DNA of 64,000 bases from Providencia rettgeri (GCF_001874625.1 NZ_CP017671.1:1488001-1552000), one strand, 5' to 3'; numbered from the stretch's first letter, positions 31,021 to 41,346 are shown. Program-made: numbers and translations. The notes: generated by a model from the letters alone, not told the origin.

Positions 31021-31572
31021 ACTTTAGGGGGCAATAACGTGCTCTTTGGTGGTCAAGGTAATGATATTCTCGCCGGGGGAGTTGATAAAGATTTATTGAT
31101 CTCCGTTGCGGGTAACGACACCTTGTCTGGTGGGTTAGGTAATGATACTTATCTTGTTAATGGTTATGAAAGCAATACAACAGTGAAGATTGAGGATTTG
31201 GCTGGTCGTAATCAGGTTGTTTTGGTTAATTTTTATGTGACCCCAGTGATGGTACAGCAAATAGATTCATCAAAAACACTCAGTGTCTATGAATCATATA
31301 CTGGTCGAAAAGTGGAGATTTATCATAGTAACCATTTAATGTCGATGACAGATGTAACAGATATAAAGTTCCGTAAGTGTGATGGGGACGAATGGAATGG
31401 GCAAGCTGAGAAAACGGTAGATAAGCTTATTCAGCTTTATGCTGAGTCACGTTTTGAATACGAAAGTACTTTTGAGGCAACGAATATGTCAGCCCACCTA
31501 CGCAACCGTTGGGACCCTCTACCGTTTATGAACCGTTTATTAGAGGGGACGAGCGTATCAGCCGCTAATTAG
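31018..31572 (+). pseudogene. frame-shifted C-terminal RTX block of the giant toxin
   Basis: 184 codons beginning at a GTG that overlaps the upstream TAG by one base. It has RTX nonapeptides VLFGGQGND, TLSGGLGND, then a YLVN...KIEDL segment like that after the previous RTX block (YLID...YIEDL), and a helical C-terminal tail. The nonapeptide register extends upstream of the GTG, so this is very probably the detached end of the 21251-31018 gene, not an independent protein. A type I secretion signal would be expected in this tail. If translated separately it would lack a signal peptide and any effector. Confidence 0.75.
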
Positions 31573-31636
31573 CTTTCAAATGATTAGAGGAATAAGCTTT
31601 AATATGAGCGATTCCTCTTCAAAGTGAACTATACTC

Positions 31637-31692
31637 CTAAAAAAACACCCCAAAATTAGAACCCAATAAAATATGGGGCTAACTTGGGGTGT
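31637..31692 (-). terminator. terminator between the toxin and aspC
   Basis: Long stem ACACCCCAA...TTAG / CTAA...TTGGGGTGT just beyond the aspC stop. An A run at 31638-31645 gives a T run on the minus strand, so it chiefly terminates aspC, though it may also stop toxin transcripts. Confidence 0.75.
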
Positions 31693-31704
31693 ACTTTATG
31701 AGTT

Positions 31705-32895
31705 TTACAGTACTTTTACGATGGCTTCACACAGTGGAACCATGTTTTCCAGTGTTAAGCCTGCAACATTAATACGGCCAGAACTTACGGCGTAGATGCC
31801 AAATTCACTGCGTAGACGCTCTACTTGCTCTTTTGTGAGACCACTGAAGGAGAACATACCGTTTTGGTTGATAATGAAGCTAAAGTCTTGTTTAGCGCCT
31901 TTCTCTTCCAATGTTTTAACCAGTAACTGACGCATACGTTTAATACGTTCACGCATTGCTGTTAGTTCTTGGACCCATTCTGCTTTTAAGGTATCGTCAG
32001 AAAGGATAGTGGTAACCACTGCTGCACCGTGAGCGGGTGGGTTAGAGTAGTTTGCACGAATAACCGCTTTTGCTTGGCTAAATGCGCGCTCTGCGTTGTC
32101 GCTGTCTTTAGCGATAATGGTGCAAGCACCGACACGCTCATTATATAAACCGAAGTTTTTAGAGTATGAGCTGGCGACAATCATTTCTGGGTTATTTTGG
32201 GTGAAAATGCGCAAGCCTTCAGCGTCTTCATCTAACCCTTTAGCAAAACCTTGATAGGCGAAGTCGAAAACAGGTAATAAGCCTTTTTCTGCACACAAGT
32301 TAGCCAGCTTCGACCATTGCTCAGCAGTTGGGTCAATCCCTGTTGGGTTATGGCAGCAACCATGTAGGACAATAACATCCCCTGCAACCGCAGTGGATAA
32401 GCTACTTAGCATGCCGTCGAAATCCATGCCATGTTTTGCTGCATCATAATAGTTGTAAGTTAATACTTCTAAGCCAGCGGCTTCAAAAATATTTTTATGG
32501 TTAGGCCATGTTGGGTTGCTGATCCAAACACGTTTTGCATTGGTTTGTTTAGCAATAAAGTCAGCTGCAATACGCAGGGCACCAGTGCCCCCAGGGGCTT
32601 GTGCAGTACGGGCACGTTTTGAGGTGACAATTTCATGTTGTACACCGAATAACAGTTCTTGTGTTACACGGCCGAATTCTGGCATTCCGCTAATCGCAAG
32701 ATAGTTTTTGGTGTTTTCGTTGTCTAGCAGGAATTTTTCTGCTTTTTTTACGGTATCAAGCACAGGGGTTTTCCCTGATTCGTCTTTATAGACGCCAATA
32801 CCTAAGTTGATTTTATTGTCACGGGGATCAGCACGGAAACTATCAGCAAGACCTAAAATTGGGTCAGCGGGGGCAGAAGTAATTTTTTCAAACAT
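31705..32895 (-). CDS. aspC: aspartate aminotransferase
   Basis: PLP-dependent class I aminotransferase interconverting aspartate and 2-oxoglutarate with oxaloacetate and glutamate. The 396 residues equal E. coli AspC. Family motifs include [13 protein letters not shown] and [15 protein letters not shown], which holds the PLP lysine near residue 246. A GGAA element precedes the ATG. It is a core enteric gene and marks the right border of the toxin insertion. Confidence 0.98.
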   Translation of the reverse strand: MFEKITSAPADPILGLADSFRADPRDNKINLGIGVYKDESGKTPVLDTVKKAEKFLLDNENTKNYLAISGMPEFGRVTQELLFGVQHEIVTSKRARTAQAPGGTGALRIAADFIAKQTNAKRVWISNPTWPNHKNIFEAAGLEVLTYNYYDAAKHGMDFDGMLSSLSTAVAGDVIVLHGCCHNPTGIDPTAEQWSKLANLCAEKGLLPVFDFAYQGFAKGLDEDAEGLRIFTQNNPEMIVASSYSKNFGLYNERVGACTIIAKDSDNAERAFSQAKAVIRANYSNPPAHGAAVVTTILSDDTLKAEWVQELTAMRERIKRMRQLLVKTLEEKGAKQDFSFIINQNGMFSFSGLTKEQVERLRSEFGIYAVSSGRINVAGLTLENMVPLCEAIVKVL

Positions 32896-33230
32896 GTTGT
32901 CGATTCCAAAGCTCTGTTGTGGTTACCCAATACAGTTCATAGCGTATGAAGGCATTAAGTGAGAATGCTTTTGGCTATCCTTGCTTGTAAAAAGCCCATA
33001 CTGCTTGAAATAAAGGGTATAGCTGAAAACGGGTTTAGTCGAACGAGTCGAGTTATCAGGGTAACGTGAGAAAGGCGTTTTGCCAACCGTTTTGCGATAA
33101 ATTGGCGAGATCTTGTGAGCTAGGTAGGAATTGCATGTAATCTAACCATAAATATCTATAAAGTTGGTGAATCAGTCTGTCTTGTCGATATAGTGGTTTG
33201 ATGTATAAAAATTTAGTCAGCGTTTAAAGG
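32896..33230 (-). promoter_or_regulatory. aspC leader and probable promoter
   Basis: Non-coding gap of about 335 bases. On the minus strand TTGGCA (33081-33086) and TACCCT (33058-33063) are spaced 17 bases apart and form a plausible sigma-70 promoter, giving an aspC leader of about 155 bases. No small ORF or RNA gene is apparent. Confidence 0.4.
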
Positions 33231-33258
33231 CAAAAAAAGCAGCGCCGGAGCGCTGCTT
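33231..33258 (-). terminator. terminator of ompF
   Basis: AAGCAGCGC / GCGCTGCTT GC-rich stem with a four-base loop, followed on the minus strand by seven T, 45 bases after the ompF stop. Confidence 0.93.
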
Positions 33259-33302
33259 GCAAAAACATGTTACCGTTTTCTAACTTATCAGTTAACTGAT
33301 AA

Positions 33303-34418
33303 TTAGAATTGGTAAACTAAACCTAAACCAACAACGTTATCAGTGTTGATACCAGCAGCTTTAGTGAAGCTGTTGTCATCTAACAGGTTGATTTTATAAT
33401 CAACAACTGCAGACATGTTTTTGTTGAAGTAGTAGTAAGAACCAACAGAAATATATTTTAGGATGTCTTCGTTACCATAGCTAACACCAGCACGGTTGTT
33501 CAGGCTCTTACCTTTAGACTGTACATAAGCAACAGATGGTTTTAAACCGAAATCAAACAGGTATTGACCTACTAATTCAATGTTTTCAGTTTTGTTAGCA
33601 ACTAAATCATCTTTACCGTAGTGAGTCATGTTCAGAGTTTGACCATACATCGCTGCTAAATAAAGGTTGTTAGCGTCAAATTTCGCACCAACGTTCCATG
33701 CTTGAGCACGGTCACCAGTAGCTTCTGATTTTTTCTGGTTTTCAGTACGAGCAGAGTTAGAGTAACCACCACCCAGTGTTACACCCCAGCCTAAGTCATA
33801 AGCTGTTGAGAAACCGTAGCCATCACCGTTGTTTTTGTAAACATCAGAAACGCCAGATTTGTTAGTTTCGGTATTTTTACCTTGATATTGCAGAGCGAAG
33901 CTCAGACCATCAACATAACCGAACGCGTTGTTGTTACGGTAAGTTAATAGGTTACGGTTACGACCAGTCATGTAAGTATCAGTCTGAGCCATAGAGTCGC
34001 CGCCCCATAATGGCAGAACGTCGGTCCATGCAGCTGTATCATATACAACACCGTAGTTACGGCCGTAATCGATTGAACCGAAGTCAGCAAATTTCAGACC
34101 TGCGTATGCTAAACGGTTTTTGTTGTCATTGTTGTTTTCAGTTTTGTTGGTTTTAGTTTCCCACTCGAAACGACCAAAACCTGTCAGTTGATCAGTGATT
34201 TGAGTATCACCTTTCAGACCTAAACGAACACGTGAATCATCACCATCTTCGCTCTTAGTTCCATTGCTGCCTTTACCATCTGCAAAGTAGTGACGAACGT
34301 CAACTTTACCGTAAACGTCTAATTTGTTGCCGTCTTTGTTGTATACTTCAGCTGCGTTTGCTGCACCAGCAGCTAACAGAGCTGGGATAACCATTGCAAG
34401 AATATTGCGTTTCATCAT
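33303..34418 (-). CDS. ompF: general porin, OmpF/OmpC family
   Basis: Outer-membrane trimeric 16-strand porin. The start is the ATGATG giving MMKRNILA as in E. coli OmpF, after GAGGGTAATAA; the ORF extends 15 codons further but that part is leader. Residues 1-22 are the signal peptide, cleaved before [16 protein letters not shown]; the C terminus is VGLGLVYQF with the usual terminal Phe. Product is 371 residues. Loop 3 reads DVLPLWGGD where E. coli OmpF has DMLPEFGGD, so the constriction glutamate is replaced. Position next to asnS matches E. coli ompF; it may correspond to the Providencia OmpPst porins. Confidence 0.93.
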   Translation of the reverse strand: MMKRNILAMVIPALLAAGAANAAEVYNKDGNKLDVYGKVDVRHYFADGKGSNGTKSEDGDDSRVRLGLKGDTQITDQLTGFGRFEWETKTNKTENNNDNKNRLAYAGLKFADFGSIDYGRNYGVVYDTAAWTDVLPLWGGDSMAQTDTYMTGRNRNLLTYRNNNAFGYVDGLSFALQYQGKNTETNKSGVSDVYKNNGDGYGFSTAYDLGWGVTLGGGYSNSARTENQKKSEATGDRAQAWNVGAKFDANNLYLAAMYGQTLNMTHYGKDDLVANKTENIELVGQYLFDFGLKPSVAYVQSKGKSLNNRAGVSYGNEDILKYISVGSYYYFNKNMSAVVDYKINLLDDNSFTKAAGINTDNVVGLGLVYQF

Positions 34419-34470
34419 TATTATTACCCTCATTGGTGTTATTCGGACACCTGCCACTGCCAAAAATAAT
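34419..34470 (-). promoter_or_regulatory. ompF 5' leader, MicF-type target region
   Basis: Read on the minus strand, GGCAGTGGCAGGTGTC followed shortly by ATGAGGGTAATAA reproduces the E. coli ompF leader that pairs with the MicF small RNA. The match suggests conserved post-transcriptional control; micF itself is not in the window. Confidence 0.6.
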
Positions 34471-34556
34471 TCTCAAAAAATAATTGGAACTATTTATGAG
34501 AGATTAGTGTCGTCTATGTCGGCGACCAGTGTTCCATTGCTAAATAAATTTATCCA

Positions 34557-34626
34557 CCCTCAAAGTGCTACAAAATCAAAGTTTCTGAAACAAATGGTAA
34601 CAAGGTGTTTCAAAATGTAAAAAATA
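34557..34626 (-). promoter_or_regulatory. OmpR-binding region of ompF
   Basis: On the minus strand TTTGTAGCACTTTGAGGG closely matches the E. coli OmpR F3 box area. It is preceded by two similar elements with GTTACC and TTTTGAAACA cores, in line with F1 and F2. This implies osmotic control by EnvZ/OmpR. The exact -35/-10 was not resolved. Confidence 0.65.
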
Positions 34627-34922
34627 GAGTAAAAAACAACCACTCATCGTACCAGTTTAAAAAATATTACAAAAAAGAGGGAACTTTTTCAAAAGATAAT
34701 TTGAGCTTTTTTTGAGCAACTTAGGCCAGTTAAGTTGAAGATTTATGATTAGCAAAAAGCAAAAATATAATAAAAAAGCAGATTATTCTTAGCGGTAGCA
34801 GGCAGTGCGTTACTTTACGGATAATTATAAGGTATTAAGGGAAAAGTTGTGATCTACTTAATATTTTACTGTAATTTAATGTAACGCATTGGAATGATTA
34901 GCCAATGAAAGCATTATTGAAC
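34627..34922. other. AT-rich gap between ompF control region and asnS
   Basis: About 295 bases with A/T tracts typical of ompF upstream DNA. No gene, RNA or repeat is seen. Confidence 0.4.
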
Positions 34923-34958
34923 AAAAAAGCGGACCAAAATATGTTTAGTCCGCTTTTT
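34923..34958 (-). terminator. terminator of asnS
   Basis: AAAAAAGCGGAC / GTCCGCTTTTT stem with a 13-base loop and flanking A/T runs, 29 bases beyond the asnS stop. Confidence 0.9.
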
Positions 34959-34986
34959 ACATCACTATTGCACCAAAAAAACGCAA

Positions 34987-36387
34987 TTAGAATGCAGCGT
35001 TTCTAGGCGTACGAGGGAATGGGATCACCTCACGCACGTTACCAACACCAGTGACATAAGCCACTAAACGCTCAAAGCCAAGGCCGAAACCAGAGTGAGG
35101 CACAGTGCCATAACGGCGCAGATCACGATACCACCAGTAATCTTCTTTATTCATGCCCATTTCTTCAAGGCGTGCATCAAGCATATCAAGGCGTTCTTCA
35201 CGTTGTGAACCACCGATGATTTCACCAATACCCGGTGCGAGAACGTCCATTGCAGCAACAGTTTTACCGTCTTCATTTAAGCGCATATAGAAAGCTTTGA
35301 TGTCTTTCGGATAGTTTTTTACTACCACAGGCGCTTTAAAGTGCTGTTCAGCTAAGTAGCGCTCATGTTCAGATGACATATCGACACCCCAGTAAACTGG
35401 GTTTTCGAATTTCTGACCACAGGTTTCAAGGATTTTGATCGCGTCGGTGTAATCAACTTGGGCAAAATCAGAGTTAACAAAGCTTTCTAAGCGAGTGATA
35501 ACGTCTTTATCGACACGTTGAGCAAAAAACTCTAAGTCGTCACGGCGTTCTTCAAGCGCGGCTTTAAAGGCGAATTTCAGCATTTTTTCTGCTAGGCCTG
35601 CAACATCATCTAAGTTAGCGAAAGCAACTTCAGGTTCAACCATCCAGAACTCAGCTAAGTGGCGGCTGGTATTGGAGTTTTCAGCACGGAAGGTTGGGCC
35701 AAAAGTGTACACTTTGCTCAGTGCAGTTGCATAGGCTTCACCATTTAACTGGCCTGAAACCGTTAAGAATGCTTCACGGCCAAAGAAGTCTTCACTGAAA
35801 TCGACTTCGCCCTTGTCATTACGCGGCAAGTTATTGTAATCCAGTGTGGAGACACGGAACATTTCACCTGCGCCTTCGGTATCAGAGGCAGTAATGATAG
35901 GGGTTGAAACCCAGAAGTAACCTTGCTCATCAAAGAAACGATGTATCGCTTGTGCTAAGGTATGGCGCACGCGTGCAACCGCACCGATTAAATTGGTTCG
36001 AGGGCGTAGGTGTGCGGCTTCTCGTAAGAATTCAACGCTATGGCGTTTCGCTGCCATAGGGTAAGTTTCAGGGTCTTCAACCCAACCAACCACCTTGACT
36101 GCGGTTGCATCAAGTTCAAAGGACTGCCCTTGGCCTTGAGACTCTTTTATAACGCCCGTAACCTGAACAGAACAACCCGTAGTTAGGTGCAGGACTTCAT
36201 CATTATAATTAGGTAAGTTATTATTGATGATAGCCTGTAACGGATTAAAGCAAGAACCGTCATAAACGGCGAGGAAAGAAAAACCCGCTTTTGAATCTCT
36301 TCTTGTACGTACCCAGCCTTGAACGGTGACTTCTGTGCCTACCGCCACTCGGCCTTGCAGTACGTCGACTACAGGCGCTACTATCAT
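34987..36387 (-). CDS. asnS: asparaginyl-tRNA synthetase
   Basis: Class II aminoacyl-tRNA synthetase charging tRNA-Asn. The start is set at the ATG giving [13 protein letters not shown], which yields 466 residues, the E. coli length, and follows AAGAGAG; an upstream in-frame ATG adds six residues. An N-terminal OB-fold anticodon-binding domain precedes the catalytic core with motif 2 ([12 protein letters not shown]) and motif 3 (GFGLGFERL). Highly conserved. Confidence 0.98.
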   Translation of the reverse strand: MIVAPVVDVLQGRVAVGTEVTVQGWVRTRRDSKAGFSFLAVYDGSCFNPLQAIINNNLPNYNDEVLHLTTGCSVQVTGVIKESQGQGQSFELDATAVKVVGWVEDPETYPMAAKRHSVEFLREAAHLRPRTNLIGAVARVRHTLAQAIHRFFDEQGYFWVSTPIITASDTEGAGEMFRVSTLDYNNLPRNDKGEVDFSEDFFGREAFLTVSGQLNGEAYATALSKVYTFGPTFRAENSNTSRHLAEFWMVEPEVAFANLDDVAGLAEKMLKFAFKAALEERRDDLEFFAQRVDKDVITRLESFVNSDFAQVDYTDAIKILETCGQKFENPVYWGVDMSSEHERYLAEQHFKAPVVVKNYPKDIKAFYMRLNEDGKTVAAMDVLAPGIGEIIGGSQREERLDMLDARLEEMGMNKEDYWWYRDLRRYGTVPHSGFGLGFERLVAYVTGVGNVREVIPFPRTPRNAAF

Positions 36388-36877
36388 ATAATTCACTCTC
36401 TTCATATTAACAATATCTACTTTACTATCTCAATCCGTCATACTTCGAGCTGTAGATGCGTTGGCTTCACAAACTGACCCTAGTCACATACTTATGTATC
36501 CTCTTAGGGCCCAATTTGTTTGCCGTCTTTCTACAACTCGAATTATTTAGGATGCCATTCAAGCTGTATTAAATTCATTTTTTAATTGCATTGCGGTGTT
36601 GTTAGTTAAAGCGCAAAACAACCAGTGTATGATAAATAAAACAGTAAAGTAGGGGTATACTTACGAAATCCCATGTTTCAGGGGCCAAAGCTCTATGTTA
36701 CTTGCCATTTATTAGGAAACAAGTAAAAAATCACGATAAAATATTTCTGTTTAAGTGATGAGGATTTATCGAGCTTAAAAGCTATAGTAATAGTAAGTGA
36801 ATAAAAGAAAAAGGGGTTTTAAAGCCCCGATAAGAAAAATGTCAATTCTTATTCAGAGCTTTAAGGTTGTTACGTGA
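36388..36877. other. asnS-pncB intergenic region
   Basis: 490 bases containing an ERIC element (entered separately). The rest is AT-rich. A C/G-poor AAAGGGG...GCCCC-like patch near 36810-36830 may help end pncB transcripts. No ORF seen. Confidence 0.45.
36433..36556. repeat. ERIC (enterobacterial repetitive intergenic consensus) element
   Basis: About 124 bases with the characteristic ERIC ends: TCATACTTCGAGCTGTAGAT and GCGTTGGC at one side, GCCGTCTTTCTACAACTCGA and ATTATTTAGG at the other. The two ends are imperfect inverted repeats of each other. The centre (GACCCTAGTCACATACTTAT) also matches the ERIC core. It lies upstream of asnS, in the 5' direction of its transcript, and could form a long hairpin in the leader. 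Confidence 0.9.
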
Positions 36878-38083
36878 TTAGCAGGCTTTAGGGAGGTCAA
36901 ACGCTTTTCTCAGTTGGTTAACGAACTCATCATCTTCGCAAATCGTTTTACCTGGGCTATCAGATAACTTAGCAACCGGTTTACCGTTACATTCCACTAA
37001 TTTAATCACGATATTCAGTGGCGTAACATGGGGAATATTACAGGTTAGGCGCGTACCAATACCAAATACAAGATTAACCCGCTTGTGGAAATAGCGGTAT
37101 AACTCCAGTGCTTTTTGTAGATCTAGGCTGTCTGAAAACACCAAAGTTTTACTCATTGGGTCAATACCTAACTTCTCATAATGAGCGATTGCTTTTTCGC
37201 CCCATTCGATAGGGTCCCCTGAATCATGGCGTAACCCTTGATAGCGTTTGGCGAAATTAGCATCAAAATCACGTAGGAAAGCATCCATCGTGATGCAGTC
37301 CGTTAAGGCAACACCGAGGTGATTAGGGTATTCATCTAACCAAATTTGCAAAGCCTCACGCTGGCTATTTGCTAATTCAGGGCTGATTTGCTGGTGCGCT
37401 TGGAACCATTCGTGGGCTTGGGTTCCTACTGGCGCAAGATCTAGCTCATGCGCGAGCTTGTAATTACTGGTGCCAACAAGGTAAGGGAATTCCTGTTTCA
37501 AGATAGCCACAATGGCTGATTGGACACCGTATGAGAAGCGGCGCCGCGTCCCAAAGTCCATCAGCTTAAAGCCGGATAGGTCAAGTTGGTGCTCGTCAGC
37601 TTGTTGGTAAAAAACATCTAACAGTTTTTTCAGTTGTTGGACCGCATCATCAGTTGTGATGTTTGGGTGCCTATCTCGTTGCACGATTTCACTTACTAGG
37701 GCAAGAAGAGGAACTTCCCACATAATCACTTCGCGCCAAGGGCCACTAATGCGTATTGCCAGTTGCCCTTCGTCAGTCACACTAACAACCACTTGTTGTG
37801 GGTTAAAACGAAATGATTTTAGCCATGTAAGATAGTCTTCATGGAAAAAAGGTAAGCGGCGGAGAAAATTTAATTCATCATCAGTCAGTGATAGTTTTGC
37901 CATCTGCTGGATTTGTTGCCTGATTTCAGTAGCGTAGCTACCTAATATATCGCTACTACGGCAGCGAAACTCAGCGACAACCGGTACCTGATGATAACGG
38001 TGGAAAACGGCCTGCTGCATATGAAGCTTATAAGCGTCGGTATCAAGCAGTGATGTAATAATTGGTGTAGCGTCTAAGTTCAT
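36878..38083 (-). CDS. pncB: nicotinate phosphoribosyltransferase
   Basis: Converts nicotinate and PRPP to nicotinate mononucleotide in the NAD salvage pathway. The 401 residues match E. coli PncB (400). Motifs include [18 protein letters not shown] near the N terminus and [11 protein letters not shown] around residue 270 (PRPP/product binding). Divergent from pepN as in E. coli. No clear NadR operator was seen upstream. Confidence 0.97.
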   Translation of the reverse strand: MNLDATPIITSLLDTDAYKLHMQQAVFHRYHQVPVVAEFRCRSSDILGSYATEIRQQIQQMAKLSLTDDELNFLRRLPFFHEDYLTWLKSFRFNPQQVVVSVTDEGQLAIRISGPWREVIMWEVPLLALVSEIVQRDRHPNITTDDAVQQLKKLLDVFYQQADEHQLDLSGFKLMDFGTRRRFSYGVQSAIVAILKQEFPYLVGTSNYKLAHELDLAPVGTQAHEWFQAHQQISPELANSQREALQIWLDEYPNHLGVALTDCITMDAFLRDFDANFAKRYQGLRHDSGDPIEWGEKAIAHYEKLGIDPMSKTLVFSDSLDLQKALELYRYFHKRVNLVFGIGTRLTCNIPHVTPLNIVIKLVECNGKPVAKLSDSPGKTICEDDEFVNQLRKAFDLPKAC

Positions 38084-38635
38084 GGCACGCAGACATCCTC
38101 GCGGAGCTTATCTTTATGACTAAGGCTGTTTGTTTTTATAGGGATAACTCACAGAGTTTAAACTTGAAATTCACCCCATTAAAAAAACAAAATAAAACAG
38201 CACGTAGCAATTAGCTAAATCGTTAAAGTTGCAAAAGTATACCCACTTTACCAAAAGATAGAAGCGTTATTCTACCTGTCTGTTTTAAGAGGGCATTCGC
38301 AAGCTCAATTCACGCATTCGCTTTTATGTAAAGTAGTTAAATCAGGTAAATACATTTCAGTCATACCGTATCTCGTCATTACATACAAAAGCATTAATCA
38401 CGAAAAGATACTAACATGCTATAAAATATTTGATAGTGCTATAGCACCAACAAACAAACGATTGTGTAACAAAATTAGCTAGGGTGAGAAATAGAAAGGT
38501 AACATCAATATTAAAATGGATAACACATTATGATGAAAATGTTTCTCAAATCCATTCACATTATTGTGTCTTATAGTATTGTATGAAGTAACGAAGCAGT
38601 ACGATATCGGATATAACAAATTAGAAAGGTTACAT
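38084..38635. other. divergent pncB/pepN intergenic region
   Basis: 552 bases without a credible gene. A perfect 12-base palindrome GTGCTATAGCAC sits at 38436-38447 and could be a regulator site. A longer pepN frame opens at 38564, but the conserved N terminus starts at 38636. Confidence 0.4.
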
Positions 38636-41254
38636 ATGACCCAGTTAAGACAAGCGAAATACCGTCAAGATTATCAATCCCCCGATTATACCATTACAGC
38701 GATTGACCTCGATTTTAATCTTGACCCTGTAAAGACGGTTGTGACAGCAACTAGTCAGGTAAAACGCCTTAATGCGCAGTCATCAACGCTTGAGCTCAAT
38801 GGTGAAAACTTATCGTTAATTAGTCTCGAAATAGAGGGTAAAGCATGGGAAAACTATCACGAAGTTGATGGTAAGTTAGTGATTGAAGCACTACCAGAAT
38901 CTTTTACCTTGCGTATTGTGAATGAAATTAGCCCTGAAAAAAATACTGCATTAGAAGGTTTGTATGTTTCTGGTGATGCTTTATGTACCCAATGCGAAGC
39001 AGAAGGTTTCCGCCATATTACGTATTACCAAGACCGGCCAGATGTTTTAGCGCGCTATACCACAACAATTACCGCGGATAAGTCTCGCTACCCTTATTTA
39101 CTTTCAAATGGTAACCGTATTGCAGAAGGTGAATTAGAAGGCGGGCGTCATTGGGTTAAATGGGAAGATCCCTTCCCAAAACCAAGTTATTTATTTGCCG
39201 TCGTTGCCGGTGATTTTGATGTTTTAAAAGATGTGTTTGTTACGCGCAGTGGCCGCGAAGTGGCGTTAGAACTGTTTGTTGATAAAGGCAATTTAGACCG
39301 CGCACCTTGGGCAATGCAGTCTCTGAAAAATGCAATGAAGTGGGATGAAGAGCGTTTTGGCTTAGAGTATGACCTTGATATCTATATGATTGTTGCTGTT
39401 GATTTCTTCAATATGGGTGCAATGGAAAATAAAGGTCTTAACGTTTTTAATTCTAAATATGTCTTAGCTAAAAGCGAGACAGCAACAGATAAAGATTATC
39501 TCAATATCGAGTCAGTCATTGGGCATGAATATTTCCATAATTGGACAGGTAACCGAATCACTTGTCGTGATTGGTTCCAGTTAAGCTTAAAAGAAGGGTT
39601 AACGGTTTTCCGTGACCAAGAATTTAGTTCTGACTTAGGTTCCCGCTCTGTTAACCGCATTAACAATGTAAAAGTGATGCGATCAGCCCAATTCGCTGAA
39701 GATTCAAGCCCAATGGCGCACCCAATTCGCCCAGACAAAGTGATCGAAATGAATAATTTCTATACGTTGACTGTGTACGAAAAGGGCTCCGAAGTGATCC
39801 GTATGATCCATACCCTGTTGGGCGAAGAAATGTTCCAAGCCGGTATGCAACTTTATATTCATCGCCATGATGGTAGTGCAGCAACTTGTGATGATTTTGT
39901 ACAAGCAATGGAAGATGCTTCAAATGTCGATTTATCACTATTTCGCCGTTGGTACAGCCAATCAGGTACACCAATACTTACGGTACGAGATGAATATTCA
40001 GCAGAAAAACAACAGTATACCCTGCATGTGAAGCAAATGACGCCGCCAACGGCTGACCAAACTGAAAAATTGCCATTACATATCCCTTTAGATATTGAGC
40101 TATATGCTGAAGATGGTAGCGTGATTGCGTTAAAACGTGATGGTAGTGCTGTTAACTCTGTTTTAAATATTACTCAAGAGTCACAAACATTTGTATTTGA
40201 TGAAGTGGCAAGCCGTCCGGTTCCTTCATTATTACGGGAGTTTTCTGCTCCAGTAAAACTGGATTATAACTATACCGATGAGCAACTTGCATTCTTGATG
40301 CAATATGCCAATAACGAGTTTTCCCGTTGGGATGCTGCTCAGCAACTGATTAATAACTACGTAAAAATTAATGTCGCTAACTATCAGAAAGGGGAAGAGT
40401 TAGTTTTACCTGAATCTGTCGTTGATGCATTTAGAGCGGTGTTATTGAGTGAATCAATTGACCCTGCGTTAGCAGCGTTGATCTTGACATTACCATCAGA
40501 AAGCGAACTTGCTGAACTGTTTGCCATTATTGACCCTGTCGCCATTCACGAGGTGCTGAACTTTATCCACCATAAACTTGCGGTAGACATGCAGGATGAG
40601 TTATTGGCTGTTTACCATTCGGTCAATATCACGGGTTATCGCGTTGATCATCAGGACATTGCCAAACGTGCATTACGTAATATTTGCCTCCAATATTTGG
40701 CTGCGGGTGATGACATTGAACTAGCGAATAAGTTAGTGCAAGAACAATACCAATCTGCGGATAATATGACCGATTCTCTTGCTGCATTAACGGCAGCGAA
40801 TGAATCTCAGTTACCGTGCAAAGCACAGCTAATGGCTGATTTTGATGAACGCTGGCATCATGATGGCTTGGTGATGGATAAGTGGTTTACATTACAAGGG
40901 GCAAACCCATCGAAAGAGGTGCTATCGCATGTGCGTGAGCTGTTAAATCACCGTTCATTTAGCATGAGTAACCCAAATCGAGTAAGGTCGCTAGTAGGGG
41001 CATTTGCCGCGGGGAACCCAGTTAATTTCCATGCGGAAGATAGCAGCGGTTATCAGTTCCTATATGAGATCTTGGTTGATCTGAACACGCGTAATCCGCA
41101 AGTTGCATCAAGGTTGATCGAACCATTGATCCGTTTAAAACGTTATGACGAAAAGCGTCAGGCTCAAATGCGTAAAGTGCTTGAACAATTGAAAGCCCTA
41201 GATAACCTTTCTGGTGATTTATTTGAGAAAATCACCAAAGCATTAGAAAGCTAA
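38636..41254 (+). CDS. pepN: aminopeptidase N
   Basis: Cytoplasmic M1-family zinc aminopeptidase, the main broad-specificity aminopeptidase of enterics. The start MTQLRQAKYRQDYQSPDYTI matches E. coli and follows AAAGG at 6 bases; 24 upstream codons are rejected. Product is 872 residues (E. coli 870). The substrate motif MGAMENKG is followed by HEYFHNWTGNR with zinc ligands His297, His301 and Glu320 as in E. coli numbering. A terminator follows at 41347. Confidence 0.98.
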   Translation: MTQLRQAKYRQDYQSPDYTITAIDLDFNLDPVKTVVTATSQVKRLNAQSSTLELNGENLSLISLEIEGKAWENYHEVDGKLVIEALPESFTLRIVNEISPEKNTALEGLYVSGDALCTQCEAEGFRHITYYQDRPDVLARYTTTITADKSRYPYLLSNGNRIAEGELEGGRHWVKWEDPFPKPSYLFAVVAGDFDVLKDVFVTRSGREVALELFVDKGNLDRAPWAMQSLKNAMKWDEERFGLEYDLDIYMIVAVDFFNMGAMENKGLNVFNSKYVLAKSETATDKDYLNIESVIGHEYFHNWTGNRITCRDWFQLSLKEGLTVFRDQEFSSDLGSRSVNRINNVKVMRSAQFAEDSSPMAHPIRPDKVIEMNNFYTLTVYEKGSEVIRMIHTLLGEEMFQAGMQLYIHRHDGSAATCDDFVQAMEDASNVDLSLFRRWYSQSGTPILTVRDEYSAEKQQYTLHVKQMTPPTADQTEKLPLHIPLDIELYAEDGSVIALKRDGSAVNSVLNITQESQTFVFDEVASRPVPSLLREFSAPVKLDYNYTDEQLAFLMQYANNEFSRWDAAQQLINNYVKINVANYQKGEELVLPESVVDAFRAVLLSESIDPALAALILTLPSESELAELFAIIDPVAIHEVLNFIHHKLAVDMQDELLAVYHSVNITGYRVDHQDIAKRALRNICLQYLAAGDDIELANKLVQEQYQSADNMTDSLAALTAANESQLPCKAQLMADFDERWHHDGLVMDKWFTLQGANPSKEVLSHVRELLNHRSFSMSNPNRVRSLVGAFAAGNPVNFHAEDSSGYQFLYEILVDLNTRNPQVASRLIEPLIRLKRYDEKRQAQMRKVLEQLKALDNLSGDLFEKITKALES

Positions 41255-41346
41255 TTATTACACCATTACACTATTTTTATATGATGGGCTAATGAGCGCT
41301 ACTCAGAGGCGATAAGAAAGTAAAAATAGGCTTTTGGTTTAGAACT

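Noticed and set aside
31018..31572. Independent 184-residue RTX protein with its own GTG and AAGGAG site
   Set aside because: The RTX nonapeptide register continues upstream of the GTG in the same frame, so a split gene is the better reading; kept only as the detached C terminus.
35050..35070. GTGACATAAGCCAC as a matS site
   Set aside because: It does not fit GTGACRNYGTCAC and lies in asnS coding sequence; no matS was found.
39660..39974. Minus-strand ORFs inside pepN and similar antisense ORFs in mukB, pqiB and uup
   Set aside because: All are antisense to well-conserved genes, lack ribosome sites and resemble no family.
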